The translations under genes were made by a program, and so were the position numbers. From Ruminococcus sp. (GTDB lineage: Bacteria; Bacillota; Clostridia; Oscillospirales; Ruminococcaceae), in assembly GCA_017961625.1 (NCBI GenBank), contig JAGCWY010000125.1, positions 1 to 26,040 of the forward strand: 26,040 nt of DNA, in the 5' to 3' direction. The first letter of the stretch is position 1. Each line of letters starts with the position of its first letter. This document shows positions 15,331 to 24,422 of this stretch, piece by piece. Below the pieces are notes generated by a model that did not search any database, was not told where the DNA came from, and saw only the letters and a program-made list of their open reading frames with translations.

Positions 15331-16350
15331 TTACTTCTTACTGAGATCGTCCATAGACAGAGTTGCCACAGCGTTAAGGCTCTCGTCGGCAGTAATTCCG
15401 GCAAGAAAGTTATAACTTCCCTGACATGCTATCATAGCACCGTTGTCGCCGCAGAGTTTTTTCTCCGGCATATAAAACTCGAAACCACGCTTTGCACAGG
15501 CTTCAGACAGTGAGGCGCGTACTCCAGTATTGGCGGAAACGCCCCCAGCAAGAGCCACCTTTTTATAGCCGAGAGCTTCGGCGGCTCGAACGGTCTTGTC
15601 TGTGAGTATCTCAGCGATAGTAGCCTGAAGACTTGCCGCAAGATCGTTCCTGTTTATGTCTGTTCCCTTCTGCTCCGCGTTGTGGAGAAGGTTTATAACA
15701 TTAGTCTTAAGTCCGGAGAAGCTGAAATCGAACTCGCTTCCTGCAACAGCCGGGTGAGGAAGCCTGAATGAGTTCCTGTCACCTGTCTGTGCGGCATTGT
15801 CTATATGTACTCCGCCGGGATACGGGAACCCCATAGCCCTTGCGCACTTATCGAAGCACTCTCCTGCCGCGTCATCGTGAGTTCTTCCCACTACATGGAA
15901 ATCAGTATAGCCGAGAACTTCAATTATATGACTGTGACCTCCGCTTGCCACAAGGCAGAGATAAGGTGGTTCAAGGTCTGGGAATGTAAGGTAGTTCGTT
16001 GCGATATGACCTGCTATGTGATGTACTGGGATGAGCGGCTTTCCCGATGACATGGCAAGAGCCTTGGCAAAGCTCACTCCCACAAGGAGAGCTCCGATAA
16101 GTCCGGGAGCGTAGGTAACAGCTATGCCGTCAAGATCTGATAGCTTCACCTGTGCTTCGTCAAGAGCCTGACTTACAACACCGAGGATATTCTCACAGTG
16201 CCTCCGTGAAGCTATCTCTGGTACTACTCCGCCGTACTTTCTGTGCTCCTCTATTTGTGTGGATACGACTGAGGAGAGTATAGACCGGCAGTCCTTTACA
16301 ACGCTTGCGGCGGTCTCGTCGCATGAGCTTTCTATTCCGAGTATAAGCAT
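15331..16350 (-). CDS. tsaD: tRNA N6-threonylcarbamoyladenosine transferase
   Basis: Transfers the threonylcarbamoyl group to A37 of ANN-decoding tRNAs, with TsaB and TsaE. The 339-residue protein has the family blocks: ILGIESSCDETAAS at the start, the metal-binding PVHHIAGHI, LVASGGHSH, GGVHIDNAA, DFSFSGLKT, LAGGVSANTG and the C-terminal CGDNGAMIA. Full length. TsaB and TsaE are not in the window. The upstream neighbour is rimI (52-nt gap), a common pairing. The start codon has only a weak AAAGAAGA site, but no other start fits. Confidence 0.96.
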   Translation of the reverse strand: MLILGIESSCDETAASVVKDCRSILSSVVSTQIEEHRKYGGVVPEIASRRHCENILGVVSQALDEAQVKLSDLDGIAVTYAPGLIGALLVGVSFAKALAMSSGKPLIPVHHIAGHIATNYLTFPDLEPPYLCLVASGGHSHIIEVLGYTDFHVVGRTHDDAAGECFDKCARAMGFPYPGGVHIDNAAQTGDRNSFRLPHPAVAGSEFDFSFSGLKTNVINLLHNAEQKGTDINRNDLAASLQATIAEILTDKTVRAAEALGYKKVALAGGVSANTGVRASLSEACAKRGFEFYMPEKKLCGDNGAMIACQGSYNFLAGITADESLNAVATLSMDDLSKK

Positions 16351-16402
16351 ACTTTATCTTCTTTCATTTATTAATATGGCTTTTGCCGTTTACATTTGAT
16401 TT

Positions 16403-16870
16403 TTAGGGTGACGGAATGTCACCACTACGATTGAGCACCATTACATCAGCGTCCTCAATTGGGTCACGGTAAAATCTTTTCCGCACTCCTACCCTTTCAA
16501 ATCCGAAACTTTCGTACAAAGCAATAGCAGCTGCGTTGGTATGCCTTACTTCAAGGGCTATAGTTTCCACACCTTCCGGTACGGCATCAAGAAAGGCTTC
16601 CATAAGCATTTTCGCCGCTCCCTGCCTGCGGTACTCAGAAGCAGTCGCAACGGTAAGTATCTCTCCTGTATCTGCAGCTGTAAAGCCGGCTATAAGGCCT
16701 ACCAGCTTCTCACCGCAGTATGCCGCAAGCACTATGCCTCCGTCTTTTTCGGCTTCCGAGCGAAAGTCCTCCGCAGACCAGCCATCCGTGCCAATACAAA
16801 GCTTGTCAAGAGCAGAAAGCTCCTCGTAGTTTAATTGAGAATTAAGAATTAAGAATTGAGAATTATTCAT
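16403..16870 (-). CDS. rimI: GNAT acetyltransferase, RimI-like
   Basis: A 155-residue GNAT-fold protein, likely acetylating the N-terminal Ala of ribosomal protein S18. The acetyl-CoA site is seen in ILTVATASEYRRQGAAKMLMEAF, followed by IALEVRHTNAAAIALYESFGFERVGVRKRFY, typical of RimI, and its neighbour is tsaD. The start is odd: the first 14 residues (MNNSQFLILNSQLN) come from a 7-bp tandem repeat and replace the usual first strand of RimI. The ATG at 16868-16870 has AAGGTGAG upstream, so this start is probably used. Confidence 0.85.
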   Translation of the reverse strand: MNNSQFLILNSQLNYEELSALDKLCIGTDGWSAEDFRSEAEKDGGIVLAAYCGEKLVGLIAGFTAADTGEILTVATASEYRRQGAAKMLMEAFLDAVPEGVETIALEVRHTNAAAIALYESFGFERVGVRKRFYRDPIEDADVMVLNRSGDIPSP

Positions 16871-17000
16871 CGGTTCTCACCTTAACAATGTATATTTGCG
16901 GGCGCATACTGTACGCCCATACACGACTCCACGTCATTTATTGCGTAAGACATACACGGGCGACATAACGTCCCCCCTGCCACTCACTAATTATGCATTA
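16831..17000. repeat. Small interspersed-repeat-like element between polA and rimI
   Basis: A composite stretch unlike its coding neighbours. It has a tandem 7-bp repeat (AGAATTA/AGAATTG units at 16838-16865, with a related unit at 16831-16837), a hairpin GGGCG/CGCCC at 16900-16918, two direct copies of ATACACG (16919-16925 and 16952-16958), a second imperfect hairpin GGGCGAC/GTCCCCC at 16958-16976, and an AATTATGCATTA end that includes the polA stop codon. The layout resembles short palindromic or MITE-like elements seen between genes in Clostridia. No second copy is in this window. Confidence 0.5.
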
Positions 17001-19535
17001 GCCCTTAGCGTCATACCACGAATGCCCTATATGAACATCGACTGCAAGAGGCACCTTCATATCGTAAACGCCTTGCATCTCCTCCTTGAGAAGTTCCGCG
17101 CACCTATCCGCACAGGCTGTATCCGACTCAATTATAAGCTCGTCGTGAACCTGCAATATCAGCTTAGCGTTGAGCTTCTCCGCTTTGAGACGGTTGTAAA
17201 CATTTATCATTGCTATCTTGATAAGATCTGCCGCCGTTCCCTGTACGGGAGTATTCATTGCAATACGCTTACCTGCCGCCTGCAACACCTTGTTTGACGA
17301 TGAAAGCTCCGGTATCCGGCGCTTTCTGCCGAACATAGTGGTGACATAGCCGTCCCTGAAGGCACTGTCCACTGTGTTCTCCATAAACTCGTTTACCTTT
17401 GGATACTTTGCAAGATAGTCAGCGATGTATTTCTTTGCCTTGGCAACGGAAGTACCGATGTCTTTTGCAAGAGAGAAGGCTCCTATGCCGTATATTATAC
17501 CAAAGTTTACAGCCTTTGCGGCACTTCTCATTTCGGGAGTGACCATGAACAGGGGCATATCGAATACCTGAGCCGCAGTTGAGGTATGTATATCCTCACC
17601 AGAGGTAAACGCCTCCGTCATATTCTCGTCGCCGCAGAGATGTGCCATTACTCTCAGCTCTATCTGGCTGTAGTCTGCATCGATAAGCACTTTTCCCTCG
17701 CCGGCGGTGAAAAATTTTCTCATTTGTGCGCCAAGTTCGGTGCGGACAGGAATATTCTGCATATTCGGCTCCGTAGAGCTTATACGTCCCGTTCTTGTCT
17801 CAGTCTGTCTGAACCATGTATGGATACGTCCGTCGGGTGCTATCTTGTCAAGAAGTCCCACAACATAGGTGGAATTCAGCTTTGTAAACTGCCTGTATTT
17901 CAGCACGTTGTCAACTATCGGAGCATAGTTTCTCAGCTCTTCCAGTACCTCGGCATTTGTAGAATATCCGCTCTTTGTCTTCTTCTTTGCAGGCAGTCCC
18001 ATTTCCTCAAATAGGACCGCTCCAAGCTGCTTAGGCGAGGATATATTGAACTCATGACCTGCCTCGTCGTATATCATCTGCTGAGTTTCCTCTGTCATTT
18101 CTGAAAGTGACACGCCGAAGTCCTCAACACCCTTCTTGTCTATAAGAACGCCTGCGTCCTCCATTGAGGCAAGCACCTCAGTAAGAGGCAGCTCAACCTT
18201 TTCAAGGAGTTCTGTCATGCCCTCGGACTCTATCTCGGTACGAAGCTTTGCAATAAGTCCTCGGAGCGAAAGGAGCTCCGCAAGGTCACCGTTTTCGCTG
18301 TAGAAGTGAACGCCGTACTCGGCGCATAGCTTGTCCACAGCATAGTCAGAAGCTGATGTGTTCAGCAGATATCCGCAGATAGTAACGTCGTTTTTAAGGT
18401 TTTTAAGCTCGCCTCCGTGAGACATAACCCAGCGGTAATGAGCCTTTGCGTCGTCAGTAGATTTTTCACAGTCAGAGTCAAAAAACGCTTTGACAAGCCC
18501 TTCGTCCTCCACCGCGTATACCTCATCTCCGCTGCGTACAGTCAGTCTGCCGCTGCTGAAAAGATACTCGCATTTTTTTATTTTTTTGATGATATCAACT
18601 GTCAGTTCACTGACCTCTGCTTCAATGGCAGGAGCCTCATCAGCCTTTGCCTCAGGAGCCGAATTTGTGCTCTCCGCAGCATTTATACCAAGCTTGTCAA
18701 GGAGCTTGAACATTTCAAGCTCTGTCAGCATACGTCCAATGGCTCCGCTATCGGGAGAACTGGGTCTGTAGCTATCAAGTTCCTTATCTATTGGAGCGTC
18801 ACGTACTATAGTCGCAAGCCACTTGCTCTCCTTTGCAGACTCAGCGCCTGCCGCAAGCTTTGCTTTAACTCCCTTTGTAAGCCCCGACTCCTCGTATTTT
18901 TCGTAGAGCGTCTCTATACAGCCGTACTCCTTTATGAGAGCGGAAGCTGTCTTTTCGCCTATTCCCGCAACTCCGGGTATATTGTCGGAGCTGTCTCCCA
19001 TAAGGGCTTTCAGGTCTATGAGCTTAATTGGCTCAAAGCCATAATCCTCAGTAAATCGCTGAGGAGTATAGTATATATTCTCCTTGTTTGTGGCAAGCAC
19101 AACAGTCACCTTGTCATCGATGAGCTGTAAGCTGTCACGGTCTCCGGTCAGTACGAAGCACTCGTTTCCGCTGTCGGAACAAAGCTTTGAAAGCGTGCCG
19201 AGAACATCATCCGCTTCATAGCCCTCACACTCAACTACCTTTATGCCCATAAGAGCAAGAAGCTCCTTCACTCTAGGCAACTGCTCAGCAAGCTCTGGTG
19301 GCATACCCTTGCGGTTAGCCTTGTAGTAGGATACAGCCTTGTGCCGGAAGGTCGGAGTGCGCAGGTCGAAAGCCACAGCGACTGCATCGGGCTTTACATC
19401 CTCCACATTTCTGAGGTATATATTCATAAAGCCGAATATGGCGTTGGTGAATTGTCCTTTTTTATTGGTGAGCAGCTTTATACCATAAAAAGCGCGGTTG
19501 AGAATACTGTTTCCGTCTATTGCGAGTAGCTTCAT
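16998..19535 (-). CDS. polA: DNA polymerase I
   Basis: An 845-residue repair and Okazaki-fragment-processing polymerase. The N-terminal 5'-3' nuclease domain (about 1-290) shows AVAFDLRTPTFRH, YEADDVLGTL, TGDRDSLQL and GDSSDNIPGV. The middle region (about 310-460) is a shortened exonuclease fold without the DxE and other acidic motifs, so proofreading is absent, as in many Firmicutes. The polymerase domain carries RTGRISSTEPNMQNIP, motif A DADYSQIELR (near 620), motif B RSAAKAVNFGIIYG and motif C VHDELI (796-801). GGAGGT precedes the ATG. It lies 44 nt after nadC and is probably in the same transcript. The stop codon falls in the adjacent repeat element. Confidence 0.97.
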   Translation of the reverse strand: MKLLAIDGNSILNRAFYGIKLLTNKKGQFTNAIFGFMNIYLRNVEDVKPDAVAVAFDLRTPTFRHKAVSYYKANRKGMPPELAEQLPRVKELLALMGIKVVECEGYEADDVLGTLSKLCSDSGNECFVLTGDRDSLQLIDDKVTVVLATNKENIYYTPQRFTEDYGFEPIKLIDLKALMGDSSDNIPGVAGIGEKTASALIKEYGCIETLYEKYEESGLTKGVKAKLAAGAESAKESKWLATIVRDAPIDKELDSYRPSSPDSGAIGRMLTELEMFKLLDKLGINAAESTNSAPEAKADEAPAIEAEVSELTVDIIKKIKKCEYLFSSGRLTVRSGDEVYAVEDEGLVKAFFDSDCEKSTDDAKAHYRWVMSHGGELKNLKNDVTICGYLLNTSASDYAVDKLCAEYGVHFYSENGDLAELLSLRGLIAKLRTEIESEGMTELLEKVELPLTEVLASMEDAGVLIDKKGVEDFGVSLSEMTEETQQMIYDEAGHEFNISSPKQLGAVLFEEMGLPAKKKTKSGYSTNAEVLEELRNYAPIVDNVLKYRQFTKLNSTYVVGLLDKIAPDGRIHTWFRQTETRTGRISSTEPNMQNIPVRTELGAQMRKFFTAGEGKVLIDADYSQIELRVMAHLCGDENMTEAFTSGEDIHTSTAAQVFDMPLFMVTPEMRSAAKAVNFGIIYGIGAFSLAKDIGTSVAKAKKYIADYLAKYPKVNEFMENTVDSAFRDGYVTTMFGRKRRIPELSSSNKVLQAAGKRIAMNTPVQGTAADLIKIAMINVYNRLKAEKLNAKLILQVHDELIIESDTACADRCAELLKEEMQGVYDMKVPLAVDVHIGHSWYDAKG

Positions 19536-19579
19536 TGTGACCTCCGTTTATGATTTATTCTTAATAAAAGCAACTGACG

Positions 19580-20419
19580 TCACTTCTTAATCTTCATGGA
19601 AATATCGAAGCACTTTACAGAATGAGTAAGAGCTCCGAGGGAGATTATATCAACGCCTGTCTCTGCAACAGCGCGGATATTTTCAGCGGTTACGTTTCCT
19701 GATGCTTCAAGCATAGCGCGTCCGTCAGCAATCTCAACAGCCTGCTTCATCTCGTCGCAGCTCATATTGTCAAGCATGATTATCTCCACTCTGTTGTCGA
19801 GAGCTTCCCTGAGCTCGTCAAGAGTACGCACCTCGACTTCTATCTTGACAGTATGCCCTATCTTCTCGCGGAGAGCCGTCACTGCAGCGGTTATACCGCC
19901 GTAAGCGTCGATATGGTTGTCCTTCAGCATAGCTGCGTCGGAGAGATTGAATCGGTGATTCTTTCCACCGCCAACAGTCACCGCATACTTTTGCAGCGCA
20001 CGGAGACCGGGAAGAGTTTTTCTCGTATCGGTGACAGCAGCCTTTGTACCCTTAACAAGCTCAACACACTTGTTCGTAGCAGTAGCAATTCCCGATAAAT
20101 GCTGTAGTATATTGAGTGCTGTCCTCTCGCCTTTCAGTAGAGTAAGAGTACTTCCCTCCAGCTCGGCAATAATGTCACCCTTGTTCACTCTTGTGCCGTC
20201 GCCTAGGAGTATCCTAAATTCAACATCACCGCCTGCAAGATCGAAAACTCTTTTAGCGATTTCGATACCGCAGACAACTCCCGTGTCCTTTGCAACATAG
20301 TAAGCGGAGCTCCTGTGCTCGGGGAGGATAAGATTATCTGCCGCAGCGTCAGTATAGTTTATGTCCTCCATAAGTGCGGTAGTGATTATATTATCAACAT
20401 AGCATTGTAAAAGCTTCAT
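19580..20419 (-). CDS. nadC: Nicotinate-nucleotide pyrophosphorylase (quinolinate PRTase)
   Basis: Makes nicotinate mononucleotide from quinolinate and PRPP in NAD synthesis. The 279-residue protein has the conserved blocks MEDINYTDAA, GERTALNILQHLSGIAT, DTRKTLPGLRALQKYAV, GGGKNHRFNLSDAAMLKDNH, EVEVRTLDE, IMLDNM and EASGNV. The ATG at 20417-20419 has AAAGGAAAA upstream; the eight-residue extension is rejected. It lies 13 nt after the nucleotidyltransferase gene. nadB is 2.3 kb further upstream on the same strand and nadA is not seen. Confidence 0.96.
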   Translation of the reverse strand: MKLLQCYVDNIITTALMEDINYTDAAADNLILPEHRSSAYYVAKDTGVVCGIEIAKRVFDLAGGDVEFRILLGDGTRVNKGDIIAELEGSTLTLLKGERTALNILQHLSGIATATNKCVELVKGTKAAVTDTRKTLPGLRALQKYAVTVGGGKNHRFNLSDAAMLKDNHIDAYGGITAAVTALREKIGHTVKIEVEVRTLDELREALDNRVEIIMLDNMSCDEMKQAVEIADGRAMLEASGNVTAENIRAVAETGVDIISLGALTHSVKCFDISMKIKK

Positions 20420-20432
20420 AATAATTTTCCTT

Positions 20433-21203
20433 TCATATTCCAAGGAGCCTCAGGAATATATCATCGAGCCGCTGCCATTCCACGGGCTTTTCTCCATCCA
20501 TTCCATCAGCCTTGTGCTTAAGTTCTTCCAGCTGTGCGTCTATATATCCGTTTAGCTCGTCTATACGCTTTCCTTTGCCTATCTCGGGAGTATTCTTTTT
20601 CTTCTCTAGCAGTTTTTCAACAGCCGGCCGCAGTTCGTTTTCAAGTTCAGCTTCCATAAGCTCTGAAAAGAGCATTGGCGGAGGAGTTCCTCTGTCGATT
20701 ATCCATTTACAGGCAAGTATTGGACGCAAAACGTAAAAATACTTTTTCAGCTTGACTTCGCTGCTCTGCAAGAACTCCCTGTTGTTGAGCCTTGCCATAT
20801 TAAGGTAATGATAAACTCCTGCCTTTGACATAAAGCAGTCGTTTATCACAGTACGCACAGTTTCCCACTCCGAAGAAGTCTTGTAAATAATGGGCGAGCT
20901 GTTCCATTCAAATAGAGTAGGATTAGACTTGTGCAGAAGCTCAAGGGCTTTCCTTATATCCCAGCCGTTTATATCGTAAACGTCATTAAGCTCCCATTCT
21001 ATTACATCACGTGTCTTTTCCAGCTTAAGGTAGTATTCAGTCGGACGAACGTAAATGAATCTTGCATCAAAATCACTGTCGGGAGAAGCAAATCCCCATG
21101 CCCTGCTGCCCGATTCTATACAGTGTATTATCCTGATGTTTTCCTTCTGCTCTATCTCACAGAGCTTGTTTTTGATCTCACTTATTATTTCATTTTCATT
21201 CAT
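20433..21203 (-). CDS. Predicted nucleotidyltransferase (YcgL/RlaP-like)
   Basis: A 256-residue protein with a polymerase-beta-type nucleotidyltransferase core: GSRAWGFASPDSDFDARFIYV supplies the GS and DxD metal-site motif, followed by WDIRKALELLHKSNPTLFEW and a helical C-terminal half. It fits the PF10127 family (COG3541), whose cellular substrate is not established; some members sit near RNA-repair genes. An AGGTGA site lies 6 nt before the ATG at 21201-21203, which is preferred over the ATG two codons earlier. It is the first gene of a probable run with nadC, polA, rimI and tsaD. Confidence 0.8.
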   Translation of the reverse strand: MNENEIISEIKNKLCEIEQKENIRIIHCIESGSRAWGFASPDSDFDARFIYVRPTEYYLKLEKTRDVIEWELNDVYDINGWDIRKALELLHKSNPTLFEWNSSPIIYKTSSEWETVRTVINDCFMSKAGVYHYLNMARLNNREFLQSSEVKLKKYFYVLRPILACKWIIDRGTPPPMLFSELMEAELENELRPAVEKLLEKKKNTPEIGKGKRIDELNGYIDAQLEELKHKADGMDGEKPVEWQRLDDIFLRLLGI

Positions 21204-21346
21204 ATACATTCACCTGCCGAATTATATCGTAATATCACTCCTAATATATTGCAGTGTGTACCGAATACGAACCTTTAGCTCGCGTGCGAACAATGTTCTC
21301 CCCTATAATAGGCTAACGGCTCAAATCATAATATTGATCCGTAAAA
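21204..21346. other. Intergenic region with short dyads
   Basis: 143 bp between the VanY-type gene and the nucleotidyltransferase gene. It contains CCTATAATAGG, a GAACAATGTTC-type dyad and a GCTCGC/GCGAAC near-palindrome, plus a TATAAT on the minus strand too close to the start codon to be convincing. No terminator with a T-run is seen. Confidence 0.35.
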
Positions 21347-22687
21347 TCATGTGTTATATTTAGAATCTATACTCAGGAACTCCTCCAAGGTAAGTCCCGA
21401 ATCCGCGACCTCCTTTGCAAGCTCCCTGCCAAGATAGCGGATGTGCCACGACTCGTACTGATAGCCTGTTATATCCTCCTTGCCGAGAGGATAACGTATG
21501 ATAAAGCCATATTTCACACAATTTGCAGCGAGCCATTTTGCTTCCTTTGTATTATTGAATCCGCTTCCTGCGTTATTTATATCCATTGCGAGACCGGTCT
21601 GATGCTCCGAATGCCCTGCCCTTGCAGAGTAGGTATCAGCTGCCGCCTTGCCGTCACGATTCACGTAACTGCTGTAAAGCTGTCCCTGATAAGTATATGA
21701 CCGGAAGCCCGAAACTATACTGAGGTATATTCCCTCCTTTGCTGCGTCAGTCTTCATTGTGTCGAAAGCCGACTGAGGCTCCGGAAGGATCTTTCCTGGG
21801 TTATAATCCGCAGGCAGAGCATATGTCTTGTTTGCTATAAGTATGCCGTTTACATAGGTTATGCCGTCACGCACCTCAATCTCCTGACGTGTAAAGCGTT
21901 CCGAGCTTTCATCCTTCCACGTCACTGTAAAATGCATGGAGTCGTTATGTACTATCTTTCCGGGAGTTCTGTTTTCCGTCTTTCCGAAATGAAAAACTAT
22001 ATCCTCACCTCTCGGCGCGTATTCAAAGCGGCTCACTGTGCCATCCTTTTCCGTCAGTTTACCACTTAGTCCGCTTATCTCAAAAGTACGCCCCTCCGAG
22101 GTCACCCATCTTCCGCTGAGGAACTCATCAGCACTGAGCCTGTCCGTGCAGAAATAACGGAAGCTCTCCGCACTGCCGTTCTCCCATTTTAGTACAAAAG
22201 AAAGCGCGTCCGTCCATGTTATGAAAGCAGTCAGTTCCCTTCCGCTTTTCTTATCTCTAAAAACCACAAGCTCTCCAGTAATTTCCAGCTCATATATATC
22301 GGTGGTACCTACTGTGGGGTCTGTTACCGTCACAGCTCCGTTGTCAAAGAAAAAGTACCTCTTTCCTCCAAAACAGTCACCTATCCACGTACCCACGGGA
22401 ACCTTGTCCATACCCTGGAGTATCATATCCTGAATGACGGCAACGTCAAGGGAATCCACAGTGCAGTCGCCGTTGACGTCTGCTGCAATAGTCTGAGCGT
22501 CGTTGAGACCGTATTTGCCTAGGATATGATTTTTAAGTATCACAATATCGCTTACCGAGACAATATCGTCACGGTTGATATCGCCCTTTATCATTGTCGA
22601 CGCGCCGTCAGCCGGAACTGTTGTTATCACTGCTGCCAAAGCGGCAGAAAAGATGAATGCAGCCATAGTTTTTATGCTCTTTTTCAT
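21347..22687 (-). CDS. Secreted dockerin-VanY D-alanyl-D-alanine carboxypeptidase
   Basis: A 446-residue exported protein. Signal peptide (about 1-29), then an N-terminal dockerin (35-93) with two calcium loops (DINRDDIVSVSD and DVNGDCTVDSLD). Next come two similar beta-rich units (about 98-185 and 187-275; each opens with GTW/GRW and ends with a WxxxxSxxF pattern), then a VanY-type peptidase domain (about 290-446). The zinc and active-site signatures are SGFRSY, SEHQTGLAMD (His362, Asp369) and WH (His415). The dockerin would tie this peptidoglycan-trimming enzyme to a cohesin scaffold such as those at the left edge. The start at 22685-22687 is set by GAGGTG 6 nt upstream. It lies 60 bp after nadB with no clear terminator. 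Confidence 0.88.
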   Translation of the reverse strand: MKKSIKTMAAFIFSAALAAVITTVPADGASTMIKGDINRDDIVSVSDIVILKNHILGKYGLNDAQTIAADVNGDCTVDSLDVAVIQDMILQGMDKVPVGTWIGDCFGGKRYFFFDNGAVTVTDPTVGTTDIYELEITGELVVFRDKKSGRELTAFITWTDALSFVLKWENGSAESFRYFCTDRLSADEFLSGRWVTSEGRTFEISGLSGKLTEKDGTVSRFEYAPRGEDIVFHFGKTENRTPGKIVHNDSMHFTVTWKDESSERFTRQEIEVRDGITYVNGILIANKTYALPADYNPGKILPEPQSAFDTMKTDAAKEGIYLSIVSGFRSYTYQGQLYSSYVNRDGKAAADTYSARAGHSEHQTGLAMDINNAGSGFNNTKEAKWLAANCVKYGFIIRYPLGKEDITGYQYESWHIRYLGRELAKEVADSGLTLEEFLSIDSKYNT

Positions 22688-22747
22688 ATACATCACCTCA
22701 TTAAAAGGAACGCATCGGCACGACGATATCAGACCTCCTGCAAATAA

Positions 22748-24205
22748 TTACTGCATCACCTCTCCAAGAATTATGTAGGCAACAGTAACTATGGATTTAG
22801 CAAGCACGAAATCTGCGTCAACAAGATAACCACCATTTATGAGGTCCTCGCGTATCTCCTTCACGCGCTTGAAGCCCTCTGCGGCTGCCTTCTTGTCGGG
22901 TATAACAAAGTAGCAGTTCTGCAGTATCTTTCTTGTCTCCGTACGGACACCCTTGGGTATCTTCGGACTGCCAAGGTGAGCGTCGAATTCAGCCTCCTCG
23001 AAATTTTTGGGAGCGCCTGCTGCTTTTGAAGCGATGTTGTTAGCCGCATGGCGTGAGAAAACGAGAGCTTCAAGGAGAGAATTGCTTGCAAGGCGGTTGC
23101 TGCCGTGAACACCTGTATGCGAGCATTCTCCGCAGGCATAGAGATTCGGCAGACTTGTCTCCGAATTATTGTCAACGTCAATACCACCCATAAGGTAGTG
23201 CTGGCATGGGAATATGGGCACCGGCTCCTTAGTGAGATCGTAACCCTGTTCGAGAAGGTTCTGGTATATCATGGGGAAACGCTTCTTGAGGAACTCGCTG
23301 TCCTTGTAGCTTATATCAAGGTAGAAATCAGTGGAATTCTGCTTGCGCGATTCCAGCACTATAGCGTGCGATACAACATCTCTCGGAGCAAGCTCTAGGC
23401 GCTCGTCGTAGTTGTGCATGAAGCGCTCCTTCTTGCAGTTGAGGAGGTAAGCGCCCTCACCGCGGACTGCCTCCGAAATAAGAAAGCACTCACGGGTAGC
23501 ACGGTTGTTGAAGGCAGTAGGGTGAAACTGCACATAGCTGAGATTCTTTATCTTAGCGCCCATTTCGTAGGCAAAGGTTATGCCGTCACCTGTTGCAATA
23601 GCCGAATTGGTGGTGAACTGGTATACACGTCCGATACCACCGGTAGCGAGTATCATGAAATGGCAGTTGCAGGTCTCGTAGGTATCGTCCGGCAGCTTTA
23701 GAAATGCGGAATAGCCTGTACCTGTCTGCTTTACCGCGCACATCATGGTATTCTCCATTATGGTCACGTTACTGAGAGTACGCACATTTTCGAGGAGAGT
23801 TGTGGTTATCTCCTTACCTGTGGCATCGGCATGGTGGAAAATACGGTGGTGGCTGTGACCGCCCTCAAGGGTGCGGTGATATGTGCCGTCGGGATTCTTG
23901 TCAAACTCAACTCCAAGCTTGATGATATGCTCGATATCCTGAGCCGCCTCGCTCACAAGGGTATGGACAGCCTCCACGTTGTTCTTGAAGCTGCCTGCTA
24001 TGAGGGTATCGTTTTGGTGGTACTGGATATTGTCAGAGGGAGAGTTGTATACTCCGGCTATACCACCCTGTGCCAGCGAGGAATTGCAAAGTGGAAGATC
24101 ACGCTTGCATAGTATAAGTATATTGAGCTCCTTCGGGAGGTTGATAGCCGCATAGAGACCAGCGGCTCCGCAGCCTGCTATGATGACATCGTAATTCTTA
24201 GACAT
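22748..24205 (-). CDS. nadB: L-aspartate oxidase
   Basis: An FAD enzyme oxidising aspartate to iminoaspartate, the first step of NAD synthesis; in anaerobes fumarate is the likely acceptor. The 485-residue protein has GCGAAGLYAA (FAD), SSLAQGGIA, EGGHSHHRIFHHADATG (the NadB-type form of this block), VQFHPTAF, RGEGAYLLN, GGIDVD and the FAD-binding ACGECSHTGVHGSNRLASNSL. The C-terminal helical part is a little short but ends cleanly. AAAGGACGGG precedes the ATG. It has its own promoter. nadC is on the same strand downstream, separated by the dockerin-VanY and nucleotidyltransferase genes. Confidence 0.95.
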   Translation of the reverse strand: MSKNYDVIIAGCGAAGLYAAINLPKELNILILCKRDLPLCNSSLAQGGIAGVYNSPSDNIQYHQNDTLIAGSFKNNVEAVHTLVSEAAQDIEHIIKLGVEFDKNPDGTYHRTLEGGHSHHRIFHHADATGKEITTTLLENVRTLSNVTIMENTMMCAVKQTGTGYSAFLKLPDDTYETCNCHFMILATGGIGRVYQFTTNSAIATGDGITFAYEMGAKIKNLSYVQFHPTAFNNRATRECFLISEAVRGEGAYLLNCKKERFMHNYDERLELAPRDVVSHAIVLESRKQNSTDFYLDISYKDSEFLKKRFPMIYQNLLEQGYDLTKEPVPIFPCQHYLMGGIDVDNNSETSLPNLYACGECSHTGVHGSNRLASNSLLEALVFSRHAANNIASKAAGAPKNFEEAEFDAHLGSPKIPKGVRTETRKILQNCYFVIPDKKAAAEGFKRVKEIREDLINGGYLVDADFVLAKSIVTVAYIILGEVMQ

Positions 24206-24230
24206 GATAAACCCGTCCTTTACATAAAAA

Positions 24231-24272
24231 TGTATACACTGTTATTATACCACATTGATTTGGGTTTGTAAA
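24231..24272 (-). promoter_or_regulatory. nadB promoter with adjacent palindrome
   Basis: Minus strand TTTACA (24267-24272), 17-bp spacer, TATAAT (24244-24249). A perfect palindrome TGTATACA (24231-24238) lies at the expected transcription start and could be an operator for an NAD-responsive repressor; that link is a guess. The stretch 24280-24420 upstream holds nothing recognisable. Confidence 0.65.
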
Positions 24273-24422
24273 TCCAAAATTTGCTAATATCTTGAAGCCC
24301 TCAGTCATCATTTTGAAGGGGTACAAAGTACCAGACAGTCCACTTCAGGTGTATATTTTTCAATATTCAATGGTTTTCACTAAAAAAGTGTCCGTTTCGC
24401 CCACTCTTTATAGAAGAGCAAA

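Noticed and set aside
21285..21300. CGAAC/GTTC dyad resembling a LexA (SOS) box before the nucleotidyltransferase gene
   Set aside because: The spacing is 3 nt rather than the 4 nt of the Gram-positive consensus, and it is not next to a convincing promoter.
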